From assembly GCA_026182355.1 (NCBI GenBank), contig JAPFBL010000255.1:2542001-2606000 (forward strand): a stretch of DNA of 64,000 nucleotides, read 5' to 3'. The notes beneath the pieces are model-generated. The model did not search any database and was not told where the DNA came from. It saw nothing but the letters and a program-made list of their open reading frames with translations. Both the position numbers and the translations under genes were made by a program. This DNA comes from Hermatobates lingyangjiaoensis (taxonomy: Eukaryota > Arthropoda > Insecta > Hemiptera > Hermatobatidae). Positions 23,888-36,427 of the stretch are shown here, piece by piece (positions within the stretch are counted from its first letter, which is position 1; every line of letters begins with the position of its first letter).

Positions 23888-23985
23888 GCCATAGCCATGT
23901 TGATTACATTGGCCCCCACTAGATCACCGAAATTAAACATTAGTGAGCGAGGTTACACTTGGATGGTAGCACTATGTGCTGTTGG
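23888..23985 (+). pseudogene. 5S rRNA pseudogene
   Basis: The sequence follows the animal 5S rRNA order. GCCATAGCCATGTTGATTAC corresponds to the 5' strand. AGATCACCGAAATTAAACAT corresponds to the GATCACCGAAGTTAAGCA region with the internal A box. GGTTACACTTGGATGG corresponds to the GGTTAGTACTTGGATGGGTGACC region with the C box. GTGCTGTTGG corresponds to the 3' end. About 15-20 nt are missing after GGATGG, removing much of the C box and loop E region, and many substitutions are present. It is not a working gene. It could also be the head of a 5S-derived SINE; I saw no clear LINE-like tail. Confidence 0.75.
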
Positions 23986-25187
23986 AGTCCGTCACTAATG
24001 CGACTCGTCCAGGGCTAATGGTGCTCAATTGGTTATAAGCCGCAACTTTCCTCCCCTTGGATAATTCATAAAGTCTCTGCAAGGGAGGGCTTTGGACAAA
24101 AAAAACCATATACAAATATACCATAAAGGAAAATTTTAAAGTTTTAAACCTTTTTTCTGATATTATTTTATACTTCTCAACATCATATTTCAATTACTTA
24201 ATAATAAGTATTGTAGCTCTACTTAGCAATATCATGTATGAAGAGTTTATTTGAATCCATTACTTTGAAGCCTCTATAAATGTGATGTTGCTGAATAATG
24301 GGGACTCTTGTGAGATGAAGACTTTTCAATAGTCAGGACTTGAATAGAGTCAGAGAGTGGCAAATCCCTAGAGACGCCGCCCTCGTTACTCTCCCATTTG
24401 GATATCACCTGCGAGTCCCTGGAGTAAGCCCTTGACTTGCGACAGCCATCCAAAGGGCCAATGTCGCAATCAATATTAAGACCGTATAAATCACAATCTG
24501 CATTCCTTCTTCAATGCTTCTACAACAACTTTTACGCAAATTAATTTTGCTATTTTTAGAAACGATTTTTCTCATTCAGAGAATAAAATGAATTGCTATA
24601 TTCATCTTTGTATAAAAAAAGTAATGGAACAAACAATCCTCTTCACAAATTTTATAAAAAAATTGAGAAGCACAAAACATTCTTTTGACTTTATGTTATT
24701 TCAGTACCTACAAAGAAGTAAAATTTAAAACTGAACACATTTTCAGATTAATATTATAGAAAAACTAGACTAGCCGTGACCCCTTGTGCACTCAGAAATT
24801 TTAACAATAGGCATTGAAATTAATTCAATGAACATGATTGACAGGGATAATTTTAATTGTTGTTTCTTGTTATTAATGCACGGAAAGAGATTCTTACATG
24901 GCCCAAGCTTTTGATATAGTATTCTTAACATTTTAGCAAATTAAAAATCATTTAAAAGTAAAAAAAAATCATATATTTATTTTATCATATAAATAAATAA
25001 AACATCAATTCAAGTTATATACACAATGAAATATATTTAAAACAAACAAAACGTCTAAATTGAAATATTCAATTTATTGACCTAACATAAAATAACATTA
25101 ATGAAAGGAATGGGTCTTTATAATATTAGCTTAGAACTTGAAGTTGTGTTCAAGTTTGTTTCTAAAATTATTAATTTTTAACCTCTA
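23986..25187. other. Unassigned region
   Basis: Includes a more GC-rich stretch at 24300-24480 with no recognised content. No gene is supported. Confidence 0.4.
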
Positions 25188-25640
25188 ATGTTGTGGTTTA
25201 TTATATGTCTTCAGCGAGCACGCAATCTTCTGGGCTACCCTGGCTCCATGCGATTATTTTATTACCAATGTTTATATTTCGCAAATTTTAAATTAAAAAT
25301 AATTTTTTTTTGCTTACGTTTATATGTATTTCACTACTGTCATCGGCGAGCTCTCAAGCGACTGGGTACTCTGAATCCATGGCTTTACTTTATTACCAGT
25401 GTTTATATTATTCAACTTTTAAATTCAGAAATTTTTTTCGTTACATTTATTTTTAATATATTTGTGCTGTCATCGGCGAGCACGCAAGCTACCCTGGCTC
25501 CATGCCTTTAGTTTATTACCAGCGTTTATATTACACAAATATTAAATTACAAAAAAAGTTGTTTGTTACATTTATATATAACACATTTACCCTACTGTCA
25601 TCGGCGAGCACGCAAGACACTTGCTACCCTGGCTCCAATT
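25188..25640 (+). repeat. Tandem repeat, four units of about 130 bp
   Basis: The anchor TCATCGGCGAGCACGCAAG (with variants) recurs with its GCGAG at 25214, 25346, 25476 and 25604, giving periods of 132, 130 and 128 bp. Each unit also has CTACCCTGGCTCCATG, TTTATTACCAG(T/C)GTTTATATT and TTAAATTA blocks. The period changes and the units are not codon-framed, so the 107-codon frame across it is incidental. Confidence 0.85.
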
Positions 25641-27318
25641 TTGGGAATGTAGTGATATTTTTTTTTATTTAACATTATTCAGGTAATAAATAATATATAT
25701 TTAATTTCAGGTCTCTATCTCCACGGAAAATATATATGCATAAGTACATATAGTACATAAGTACATATAAGTACATATATAAGTACAAATATATATGTAT
25801 AATAAATTGAACTAGATTTGGATATTATTAAATCCTTAGTTTAGAAAGAAATATGTCATTTCTATGACATTAACACGAATACAATCTTTTTTCAACGTAT
25901 GATATATTAATTACTAAAATTACTTATAGAGAATGCCAAGAAGTTGTCAATAAACCCCAACGATAGTCATGAAACCGTTTTGAGTCCGATAATATTTGAT
26001 ACATAAGTAATAGTTTTTACTGACCATTTGATGAAATATGGAAATGAACCAGTCATAGTCATAGAAAAATAGAATGATAGAGGGCTGGAAGGACTATGGA
26101 AAACTTGATAGAGCAAGAGTTACTCTTGACTTGGTGAATGGTGTGACGAGACTATTAACCACCATAGGAAATAAGATGTATTTAATGCAATGGCTTCCTT
26201 CATTACTTATATGTGCTAATCATAACTTATATGGTGCTAAGAGCTATTATTAGGACAAAAACTAGAATAATCTAAGTATGAAAGACAGTAAAACGCAAAG
26301 TAAACAGACTATCTATTCTTTCTTGTAGCCACTCATCATTGACTTCCATCACACTCTCATTAGTTTTACAATTTGATATTAATTGATAAGATGTGATATT
26401 AGTGGGAATTAACATGGTAATTTTAACAATCACCTAATTTACGTTTTCTGAATCTAAGCTGGTCATTGAAAGCGCTTTATTGTAGATACAAAAACTGAAT
26501 TGTATGATAAGAGTTAATGGGAAGCATTGATCTGGCTGACACTAATTTAGCTTGTCTGGCTTCATTATTCATATAGGGCCGAGATAACACCTCCAACTGC
26601 ATAAGCACCAAAATCGCTATCTCACCCAAGTTTAACCTTTAGCTGATTTTAGCAATAGCAAAAACAAAACCCTCCTGTTAGATTTAGTTAAATAAGAAAA
26701 GCCTTTACATTTATTTGCATTTGTAACAAATAAAATGTACCGACTCCTGTGAGATCTAAAAACATTATATAATATCGTTTACCTTGGTTCTAAAAATAAC
26801 AAACTGCATAATCCATTGAAAGACTACTTGGTATTATTAATAAAAAAAAGACTATCAGCGAATATATTTGTCAACGATAGATAGTATAGGCACTGGCGTA
26901 CGAGTATACTTGCTCTACAGGTGAATGTAAGAACATGCCCTCAAAGTACAACGGGTTGACTACAACAAAGCTCTCCAGGAGATTAACTCTTCATTTGACT
27001 ACTGGCACTCCAAAGATACATGCACATGAAAGGTACAAAAACAGTTGGTAATGGAAGAAAATTCCATTAACCAGCGAGAGAAAAATACTACATATTTTAG
27101 AGGTTTTATATATGAAAGAAAGGAATCTCTCAACTAACCTTCAGGTGAAAGAAATGATCGTGATTCCAACTAACAGGAACATAGAGCCTAAAATGAAGTG
27201 GATTAAGAACGAAAACTGAAATCTTGCTCTGATGGCTAATAAGCAAAATTTTACCCGTTGATGACCAAAGTAATTATGGTCGAAAGCTCGTATGAATTGA
27301 TGCCCCTTGGACAATTAA
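25641..27318. other. Unassigned region
   Basis: Contains a small GTACATA-type direct repeat near 25740-25790. No gene was seen. At 27258-27300 a GTTGATGACC…GGTCGAAAGC stretch resembles the CTGATGA/GAAA modules just ahead of the PLE fragment. Confidence 0.4.
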
Positions 27319-27465
27319 TGTGGAAACTCCAACTGCAAGATCGGAAAATTTCCCGCAAGATTGAGTGAGAGCCAACTCAAAAATTTGAGAGCAGAAGCTG
27401 CTATTTTTAACAATATCTGCTTACAAGAAGACTTGCTGCCGATTTACACCAATATATATATATAT
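27319..27465 (+). pseudogene. PLE N-terminal fragment ending in (TA)n
   Basis: One open frame reads IGKFPARLSESQLKNLRAEA followed by AIFNNICLQEDLLPIYTNIY. The end matches the minus-strand copy at 58562-58783 (FNKTCIDEGLLPKYTNIY). The coding match ends exactly where ACCAATATATATATAT becomes a microsatellite. There is an in-frame stop just upstream (27316-27318). A CTGATGA-like ribozyme remnant lies at about 27258-27300, the same order as at 17.6 kb. It is a truncated dead copy. Confidence 0.65.
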
Positions 27466-27783
27466 GTAATTCTGTAATTTGTTATTCTTCAATAAACTGG
27501 ACATTTATTCGATTGCTAAAATAATAGTTTTTATTAGATTCTTACAAGTATAAATAATCACAAAAAACAATGTATTACAATGAAAACTTAAGAAATAATG
27601 CGGTCTCTAAACTTACCTAAAATAATAGAATTGAATAAAAGTCCTTTCTTTACTTTTGGAAACAATCATAAATCATAACTTCAGACATAATGAAACCTGC
27701 CGTCACACAATATAAAATCAATAAAAATAAACAACACTAAATAAACTAAATAAACAAAACATAAATTCTAATTTACATATATA

Positions 27784-27787
<4 letters not shown>

Positions 27788-27822
<35 letters not shown>
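27788..27822. repeat. (TA)n microsatellite
   Basis: Pure TA tract at the left edge of the PLE cluster 27823-28300. Confidence 0.95.
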
Positions 27823-27827
<5 letters not shown>

Positions 27828-27949
27828 GAATTTAAAAAGAACACATAGAAAGGAAATCACTGAACTCACTACTATATTTCGATGTCCTCGTCTTCAGGAA
27901 AAGAAGTGAATCGCTCCAAAGGCTGATAACGACTCATATATATATATAA
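27823..27949 (-). repeat. PLE-type CTGAAGACG module
   Basis: The minus strand carries CCTGAAGACGAGGACATCGA then AATATAGTAGTGAGTTCAGT (27865-27898), and TTTCCTTTCTATGTGTTC further on. It is bounded by (TA)n on both sides. Confidence 0.65.
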
Positions 27950-28015
27950 AAAGATTTCACATAAACACGTGAAACAACAATCAATGATTAAACCACAATA
28001 AGAATGGGAAAACAA

Positions 28016-28058
28016 GACTAAGATCTTTCAACCGTAACAAGCGGTCTTCGTCAGAGTC
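28016..28058 (-). ncRNA. Candidate type I hammerhead ribozyme (left arm, 28.1 kb)
   Basis: Intact set: GACT/AGTC, CTGACGA, extra A, GACCG/CGGTT, GAAA, AGATCT, cleavage U. Confidence 0.72.
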
Positions 28059-28091
28059 AAAAACCCAACTGACAGAGTCAGTTGGGTTTTT

Positions 28092-28134
28092 GACTCTGAC
28101 GAAGACCGCTTGTTACGGTTGAAAGATCTTAGTC
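28092..28134 (+). ncRNA. Candidate type I hammerhead ribozyme (right arm, 28.1 kb)
   Basis: Identical to the left arm in opposite orientation. A transcript through both arms would fold into the long hairpin in preference to two ribozymes, which bears on any activity. Confidence 0.72.
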
Positions 28135-28164
28135 TTGTTTTCCCATTCATATTGTGGTTTAATC

Positions 28165-28167
<3 letters not shown>

Positions 28168-28211
<44 letters not shown>

Positions 28212-28300
28212 TCGTCATTTGTCGTTGGAGCGTCTCAGATATTTTTAGCTGCTGGTAAGGCAATCAAAATATCGTAGTGAGTTTTTGTGATCTCATTTTT
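28168..28300 (+). repeat. (TA)n followed by degenerate PLE-type module
   Basis: (TA)n at 28168-28209. Beyond it, GGCAATCAAAATATCGTAGT and GAGTTTTTGTGATCTC (28259-28294) match the 3' half of the CTGANGACG module, including the GTGAGT string. Confidence 0.55.
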
Positions 28301-30663
28301 ATGTGTTATTTCTGCAAATTTAGTTTATATATAAAAATGCATATTTTTTCAAAGGTATATATATACCGTATTTATGGAGGAGTAAAAAATATTATATTGA
28401 TTGGTAGGAAGGCATATTGTAAAAGAGTATATTTTACTCTCGTCCAGGGCTATAGGCAGTATAATATTATTAAGGCTGTTTTTATAGGGGTCCGTACGAT
28501 AGGTGCCTGATAATGGTCTTCATTCAAGGGGGTTGAGGTGGATAGAAAGCTTTTGCAATTTCAGATTACTTAAACTCTGTCAGCTCCTCTTGCCTTCCTT
28601 CCAACTTTTTATTATTTTTCTGACCAGTACATTTTGTATAACTTCAGTCTCACAGTCATTATTCATTGTATACAACTACACTCTTCAATTTAAACTAATT
28701 AGAGGCAACAATAATTTTAAAATATTGAATATAAATTATATATTCAAGATACATGATACTTTATTACTCGTATTTCAGTACAAGTTAAATTAAAATGAAG
28801 CAAATACGTCCTACTGAAATGTTTGAGGGTTGCCCAAAATAAAAATACAAAGAATTAATCCAACGTTTTCAACATTTTATGTTTTTATAATGAGGGCTAT
28901 AAGAAAACATTCGCACAATTACTAGAAATAATCAGAATTGAAAATATACTGAATACATTAGAATATGGATACATGTTGTGATAAATATATATGTGACTAT
29001 GCATTAGGTAAAATGCAGTGTTTATGCATAGAATAAAAACGTATTTAAAATCATTTATGGGCCAAAAAAGCACTTTTACAAGCAATTTTCTCAGAACAAC
29101 AATAGTAAATTTCTTGTAAAAATTAACGATAAAAACAATTATCAGTCGAAAGAAGTTATAAACTATAAAATAATTAACTATAAAATGTTACATAACTAAT
29201 GATATCAATAAAGTAATGTCATATATTTAAAATAATATGCGTAAATTTGGTCTAAAAATTATATGTGTAGTTAATGTACTGTGATTATAATCTCTCTCAA
29301 ATACATAAAAAATTGACAATCTATTATATTCTTGTGCTTTACAGCTGTATTGACAGGTTATCAAATAGCGTCACTAATAACTTTCCTTAGATTTAATACC
29401 ATGATTAATAATGCATTTTCAAGAATACAAGTTATGGGTTATATGTTCTGTCTGATTTTATAATTACCAATCAATTTAAATTGCTTAATCATAGGATTCA
29501 AATCGTTGCCAATGCTGCGTGTTACCTTTCATTATGGTTTGCATTTTACAGCAGGGACATACCGTCCAGGGGCAACTAATTGGCCTAAACGAACACGCCA
29601 GTTACGTTTTCATCGTAATTAACAGTATGCAAAAGCCACTTTCAAATAGACATATAATCGAATTAAATGTTCATTAGGTCTCATAATTATTTAAAAGTGT
29701 GCTGTTGTCTTGTTATGAATGTGATTCAAATTTTGCCAAAATCATTGCAATGGGACATGCTAAGTAACAAGAAAAGTTTCAAACTATTAGAATATATGTA
29801 TATTTATTATTTATTTCGTGAAACCAATTTAACTGAATCATTGCACAAAGTTTTGTTAATGAATAAATATTTAAACTTGAAATCATATTAAACCATAATA
29901 TTTGACTAGATCAAAGGAAGTACAAATGACGCTTTGAGAAAAAAGGTAAAGTTGAATAAGAAAACGATTCAGTTTGGTGAGAAAGTAAAGACCTTAGTAT
30001 TTCTGCGATATTACCAAGAAAAACACTTTGGAGAGACTCGATAAAGAAGACAAAGGAAATAAATTCGATTCAAGGGTTGGGGCAAGTAAAACTGTTAAGC
30101 GTGCAGTTTACGTATTCTTTTGAAGGAGGCTTATCTGGAGGGAGGCCCACCTGGCGGCGCGCTTCTGTAAACATCCTGCTCTCGCACTTAACACAGCTCT
30201 GTTTGCCCAACCTCTTCTCCATTAGTTTCCTCCAGTTCTTCATTCCATTCTATTTCGTTATAATCATCATGCAGCACTATACATGCTTTTTATTAAAGAA
30301 CTACTCTTTATATGTAAGCAGCTGATTATCGGGGTGTTGTTAGAGAAAAATCACAATAAATGACAGATAAAATCATAAATTGATATTTTTTTTAAAAATT
30401 TTGATACAAATAATGAAATAACTCTAAAAACAAACAAAAAGTTATGCTTATTAACCTACAATACAATTACCAAATTCTGTGTATTTCAATTAATAGTTGA
30501 AACGTATTTAACGCTTATTGTTAAACAACGCTATTGTTATTTGTGGAATCTTATTAGTTCTTTTCTGAGGGGGTCAGGTTAACACAGTGACAAAGTGCTC
30601 TAATAGATCTAAATAGGAAAAAAAGTCTGCCAGAAGTAGTATTCAAATTTTTTGTTTCTGTTT
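28301..30663. other. Unassigned AT-rich region
   Basis: Short frames at 28277-28510, 28503-28793, 29667-29891 and 30077-30325 have no recognisable domains. No gene is supported. Confidence 0.4.
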
Positions 30664-30725
30664 TTTACTTTACTATAAGTAAAGTAAAGTGATCGTGAAA
30701 AAATTCAACCATAAAATTCCCAGTA
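30664..30725 (+). repeat. Short relic of the 45.2-kb repeat family
   Basis: The segments TAAGTAAAGTAAAGTGATCG and TGAAAAAATT resemble 45186-45235 (AATAAGTAAGATATTGTGAT then CGCGAAAAAAAAATTGATC). Only the left portion is present. Confidence 0.4.
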
Positions 30726-32854
30726 TAATAATTCTATAAAAGACCAAAAAACGTAAAACATAATTCAAAATTGAAATCCTTCGTTTGAAGATTAATAAAT
30801 GTAATTATCGCACATCCTTAATTATAAATTATCTTAAAAAGCCATTTTTTCTTCGATGTTTTTCAGAGAAAATAAGAGTATTTTCTTGTTTTAAATTTGA
30901 AAATTTGACTTAAATATTCAATGTAGAAGGAGGTCAAGTAAACTATGTAAGAAATCCACTGGCTATTTAAACAAATGCCATGTTCTCTTGTAGGAGATTA
31001 TTTCGTATCATGAAATTTTCACTTTGTCTTTTCAAAAATGTTATTACTGCTGTAGTTATACTAATGAGATTATTTGCATCAGTAGTGTGATATACAAAAG
31101 TAAGCTTATGTGCTGTAAGTCGATCTATCACTATCTGTAATACCTCAGAAATGAACGACTAATAAACATCTCCCATTTAACTGTTTACATTATGCTTAAA
31201 TAAGACATTATATATTATATACCCAAGAACATTGATAATAAGTTAACTTATAGTAAAGTTGAGTGTAGGCCACTCCAAATTTTTTTTAGTACATTTTAGA
31301 ACTATTATTATTGTGATAATTATAATATTACAACTTAGCTATATATGAATTGTTTGATTAATACATACGAGTATCGTACGTTGTTTTATTTTAGTACTTT
31401 AATGCATTATACAACAGTAAATACATCATACATTATACATTAAATGCATTACTACTGTAATAATAATAATTCTGAAAATATAATACCTTGTTATTTTATA
31501 TTTGAACAACATGTTTGAGTGGGCTTGGAGGTCTTTGGCTATACTCTGGGCTACTTTACAGTAAGCTGAAGGCCAGTAATGTGTTACCTATGAGGCCATC
31601 GAGGTGTATGTCTATTAGATGAAAAGCCGACACTTAGAGTTGAGTTCTACTATTTGGAGATCGCAACAATACATGAAAAGGAAAACTAAAGACTAAAGGA
31701 AAACCACACAGTAAGCTGGGTAACCCTTGTAAGGTTAGAAACATTTTGAGAATACATTGAAAACTGTTTTAGTTCTGTGCAGAGCAATGTAACTAGCTCT
31801 ATAATAGATAACAAATAATAAACAGGACAGGACTGAAACATAGAATTTTCGATTAAAGTAATGGATGCTGGCCTAAACCTGGGAATCCTGACTGAATAGG
31901 AATGCTTGAGGAACATTTTTGCCCATATGAGTGGGTGTTTTTTTGTATGTGGCTGTGTCTCTAATCTAAATACATCTAATCTAAATCTAATTTAAATACA
32001 TGCCATATCAGAAGAATATTATTTGTCATACATGTCTTTTAAATATGCAAGATAACTTTTTAATTTTGTAGTTCAACAACAAACAATACCTTTAATTTCT
32101 CAAATTCTACTACCACTAATATTTACCATTGGAGAGAATAATTTAAAACGTATACTTTTTTAAAAAATACGTTTAGAAAATTTAGAGATTTATGAATATT
32201 ATCAAAAATATTCAAATATCGAATAAGTATTTCTAATTACAAGGTTAGATTTTAATAATTGAATTCAATTTTTAAGATTAATATATAGATTGTTTCTTCT
32301 TTATTAATCATAATTAATGTAGTATGTACCTATGAGAGTCTGAGGCCCACAAATATTACGACATATGTGATCAAACTTACACTTAACAGTGGTCACAAAT
32401 AATAAAGTGGTTTGGTATTTTAAAAAAAGCAGTAGTTACATAAGTCTCGGTATTTCTAAGAGAAATGTATAAATGTTTAATAACGAAGTAGGCACATGTT
32501 TTTTAGACTGAGGAACTCGACTGTCAAAGTGGTCCAAGACAAACAAGGGCGCTCTTGACAACAAATAAGGGTACTGAGCAAACAGAAAGCTCCTTCAAGG
32601 AGCACCCCATACACTTAGACATTAATTTCCGTGAGTTTCTACACACCTGGAGGGTGCAGCTTCACTCAGCCAACCATAATTCAATTCTGAACTATACTTA
32701 ATGTTTTAGTTTGCTGTATTAAGAATTTAATAGCCCATCTGTACTTTAAACAAAGCTGTAGGTTGATATGTGGATATGTCAGAAGATTTTAAAATAACTA
32801 CATGAAATAAAAATTAACGTCTAAACATTTAGAAACCAGAAAATTGACTTAGAT
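30726..32854. other. Unassigned AT-rich region
   Basis: Contains copy 2 of the GGCCACTCCA repeat at 31255-31315. No gene was seen. Confidence 0.4.
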
Positions 32855-32975
32855 CCTTCAACCAAAAGTAGAGGTGTTCGCCAGCTTCGTCAGTTGGGCT
32901 CTGTCAAAAACCTCTTGTTCCGTTGAGAGATCTAAGTCAATTCTCTCATTTCTTATTGTGGTTTAAACGTTAATT
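32855..32975. repeat. Degenerate family A palindrome
   Basis: The arms AATTGACTTAGATCCTTCAA and TTGAGAGATCTAAGTCAATT are inverted copies, followed by TCATTTCTTATTGTGGTTTA. The centre holds TTCGTCAGTTGGGCTCTGTC. It is too mutated to call a ribozyme. Confidence 0.65.
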
Positions 32976-33004
32976 TTTTTATATACATATACATGATACA
33001 GAAG

Positions 33005-33030
33005 TATATATATATATATATATATATATA
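33005..33030. repeat. (TA)n microsatellite
   Basis: TA tract abutting the PLE endonuclease relic. Confidence 0.9.
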
Positions 33031-33260
33031 ACTGTATTTACAAACTGGATTATAATCGTTGTGATTCATTCTACGTAGGACCGTCCTCTAACAAGCTCAG
33101 CCTCCATATGAACGGTTGAAGAGCATCCATAAACAACCATTCCAATATACCTGTTGCCATCCACGCCAACTCCCACTGTCTACCTTTTAATCAGTAATAC
33201 AGTGTGCAGATTCTGCGACAGATCCCCCCTGATGACAGTACCATGACTCATAGCGACATA
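33031..33260 (+). pseudogene. PLE GIY-YIG endonuclease relic
   Basis: One frame, with stops near 33110 and 33196, reads NCIYKLDYNRCDSFYVGPSS then NKLSLHMNG, and after the first stop NIPVAIHANSHCLPFN and YSVQILRQIPPDD. CIYKL…C-x2-C-x3-YVG is the GIY-YIG signature of PLE endonucleases, and LSLHMNG fits the next block. The second half matches the minus-strand fragment at 40647-40812 (PVAIHAKSHGLSFND, FSVQILRQIPPGD). It starts directly after (TA)n, so it is 5'-truncated at the target. It is inactive. Confidence 0.8.
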
Positions 33261-34532
33261 TCCCTATCTAACTCTAGCATCTTCCCGAAACCCCCTCGCC
33301 TGTCCTATAAATTTTATTATTATTTTAATGTATATATTTTTTGATATTAATTTTTTTTTATTATGTCTATTATTATTTTTACATCTGATTTATTTTGGCG
33401 TTTATTTTCTTTAACCAAACTATTATTTGTGTTCGTATCTTTACTCTGTGTCTATAGTTTACAATGAAAAGTATGTATATGTATGTACATATATATAATC
33501 CATTAAAGAAAACGATTTCACGAATCAAATAAACTAAGTTCACAGAATGAAATCATATAAAAGAAATTACAAAAGTCGTTGTTATGTTTTGAGTGCTTCG
33601 TCATTAGGTAAAAAAGCAGAAAGAAGCAAAATACTCTCCGAAGACAATGAGGACAAGCGTTTATTTTATCTCTTTCATGGGTGTTCTTTCTTTGCGTTTG
33701 TTGTACATTATAGAGCTTTTCATAATTGAAACCTCCCTTGTTAGAAATAAACTTCATGTTCTTCTATCAGACAGACCGATTCTACATCCTCTCGCCAGAT
33801 ATATATGTGTTCTCAGAATCTTTTATTGATCAATATTTCTAGAGTCATCAAACCCAAGTACTTACCTCAGACACACCTGAAAGGTTTCACCTTGCTGTGT
33901 ATACCATACATTAAGACAAGAGCAGGTTTAACATCAGATAATCAGAGAGAGATTAACTTTTATTCATTTTACAAACTTTTAGGCTTTCTCTATTACTTTT
34001 AGCAAAACGAAAGAGAGTAGAGTACAAGATCAGATGATCTTCTAATATACAGCTCATAACGTTTTAAAATTACAGAATCATTCCAATTTTGGTTATTGAA
34101 CCTATTGTAATCACTCTTGTGGTTAAAATAATTTCTATGTCATTCGTATAACTACACATTGCACTGATTTCCAAACCTTTCACGTGCAGAATAGTCTTAT
34201 TCCAATTATAATATGCCTTAAAGCATTATCAACAGAAATAGTAAGAACGTAAATCTGAGCTTAAGTTTTATGAAGCCTGTCTTTAGTTTGATTGTGTTTG
34301 AGAGCATTGACTTAGTACTCCACTGGGACAAAAGTTCAAGAATGAAAATATATTGTAGCTTCATGCTGGTGACCACCCAGTCCTAGATGGTCTCTTGTTT
34401 AGTAAGACGAATGAGCTGGCTAAGCAATTTTTCTTCCAGACTCTATCAAATGTCTTTGAGGGAAAGGGGTGAGAGAAGGCACTTGGTTCTGTCGTCACCA
34501 ATTTTTCAATTGAAAGATATATCTTAGTATTC
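33261..34532. other. Unassigned region
   Basis: Several overlapping short frames (33518-34002) have no domain match. No gene is supported. Confidence 0.4.
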
Positions 34533-36427
34533 GACCATACCATGACCACTGCCCACCCACACACTATACACCTCCAACTACACCATGACCATTTCCCGCT
34601 CACACCTCTTACACCTCCAACCATATCATGACCACTGCACGCTCACACCCCATACAACTCCAACTATACCATGACCACTTCCCGCTCATTTCCCATACAC
34701 CTCCATTTCCCGACCATACCATGACCACTGCCCACTCACACCCCATACACCTCCAACTATACCATGACTACTGCCCGCTCACACCCCATACACCTCCAAC
34801 TATACCATGACTACTGCCTACTCACACCCCATACACCTCCAACTATACCATGACTACTGCCTACTCACACCCCATACACCTCCAACCATACCATGACTAC
34901 TGCCTACTCACACCCCATACACCTCCAACTATACCATGACTACTGCCCGCTCACACCCCATACACCTCCAACCATACCATGACTACTGCCTACTCACACC
35001 CTATACACCAACTATACCATGACTACTGCCCGCTCACACCCCATACACCTCCAACTATACCATGACTACTGCCCGCTCACACCCCATACACCTCCAACTA
35101 TACCATGACTACTGCCTACTCACACCCCATACACCTCCAACTATACCATGACTACTGCCCGCTCACACCCCATACACCTCCAACTATACCATGACTACTG
35201 CCTACTCACACCCCATACAAATCCAACTATACCATGACTACTGCCTACTCCGCCCCATACACCTCCAACTATACCATGACTAATGCCTACTCACACATCA
35301 TACACCTCCAACTATACCATGACTACTGCCCGCTCACACCCCATACACCTCCAACTATACCATGACTACTGCCTACTCACACCCCATACACCTCCAACTA
35401 TACCATGACTACTGCCTACTCACACCCCATACACCTCCAACTATACCATGACTACTGCCCGCTCACACCCCATACACCTCCAACTATACCATGACTACTG
35501 CCTACTCACACCCCATACACCTCCAACTATACCATGACTACTGCCTACTCACACCCCATACACCTCCAACTATACCATGACTACTGCCTACTCACACCCC
35601 ATACACCTCCAACTATACCATGACTACTGCCTACTCACACCCCATACACCTCCAACTATACCATGACTACTGCCGCTCACACCCCATACACCTCCAACTA
35701 TACCATGACTACTGCCTACTCACACCCCATACACCTCCAACTATACCATGACTACTGCCCGCTCACACCCCATACACCTCCAACTATACCATGACTACTG
35801 CCTTTTCACACCCCATACACCTCCAACTATACCATGACTACTGCCTACTCACACCCCATACACCTCCAACTATACCATGACTACTGCCTACTCACACCCC
35901 ATACACCTCCAACTATACCATGACTACTGCCCGCTCACACCCCATACACCTCCAACTATACCATGACTACTGCCTACTCACACCCCATACACCTCCAACT
36001 ATACCATGACTACTGCCTACTCACACCCCATACACCTCCAACCATATCATGACCACTGCACGCTCACACCCCATACATCTCCGACCATACCATGACTACT
36101 GCCTACTCACACCCCATACACCACCAACCATACATGACCACTGCCCGCTCACACCCCATACACCTCCAACCATATCATGACCACTGCCCACTCACACCCC
36201 ATACACCTCCAACTATACCATGACTACTGCCTACTCACACCCCATACACCTCCAACTATACCATGACTACTGCCTACTCACACCCCATACACCTCCAACT
36301 ATACCATGACTACTGCCCGCTCACACCCCATACACCTCCAACTATACCATGACTACTGCCCGCTCACACCCCATACACCTCCAACTATACCATGACTACT
36401 GCCCGCTCACACCCCATATACCTCCAA
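34533..36427. repeat. 43-bp minisatellite, about 44 units
   Basis: The unit is CTCCAACTATACCATGACTA followed by CTGCCTACTCACACCCCATA and CAC. The 43-bp period can be counted directly (for example 35349 to 35392). Two main variants differ at one place, CCTACTCAC or CCCGCTCAC, and are mixed through the array. Units at both ends (34533-34755 and 36039-36210) are more divergent, with GACCACTG, ATATCATG and length changes. The middle is nearly uniform. The 43-bp period is not a multiple of three, so it cannot encode a protein repeat. Confidence 0.97.

Larger units (their letters stand above)
27950..28167. repeat. Palindromic PLE module (family A), copy at 28.1 kb
   Basis: The cleanest palindrome of the family. 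The arms run from AAGATTTCACATAAACACGT to the GTTGGGTTTTTGACTCTGAC segment, separated by about 7 nt (ACAGAGT). (TA)n flanks both ends (27936-27949 and 28168-28209). Both hammerhead candidates are intact. Confidence 0.9.

Noticed and set aside
25188..25511. 107-codon frame across the 130-bp tandem repeat
   Set aside because: The period varies between 128 and 132 bp, so repeat units are read in different frames.
34361..34810. Frames at the edge of the minisatellite
   Set aside because: The 43-bp unit is not a multiple of three and the frames stop after one or two units.
34533..36427. CRISPR-like array
   Set aside because: The 43-bp units are contiguous with no unique spacers, and the window is eukaryotic in character.
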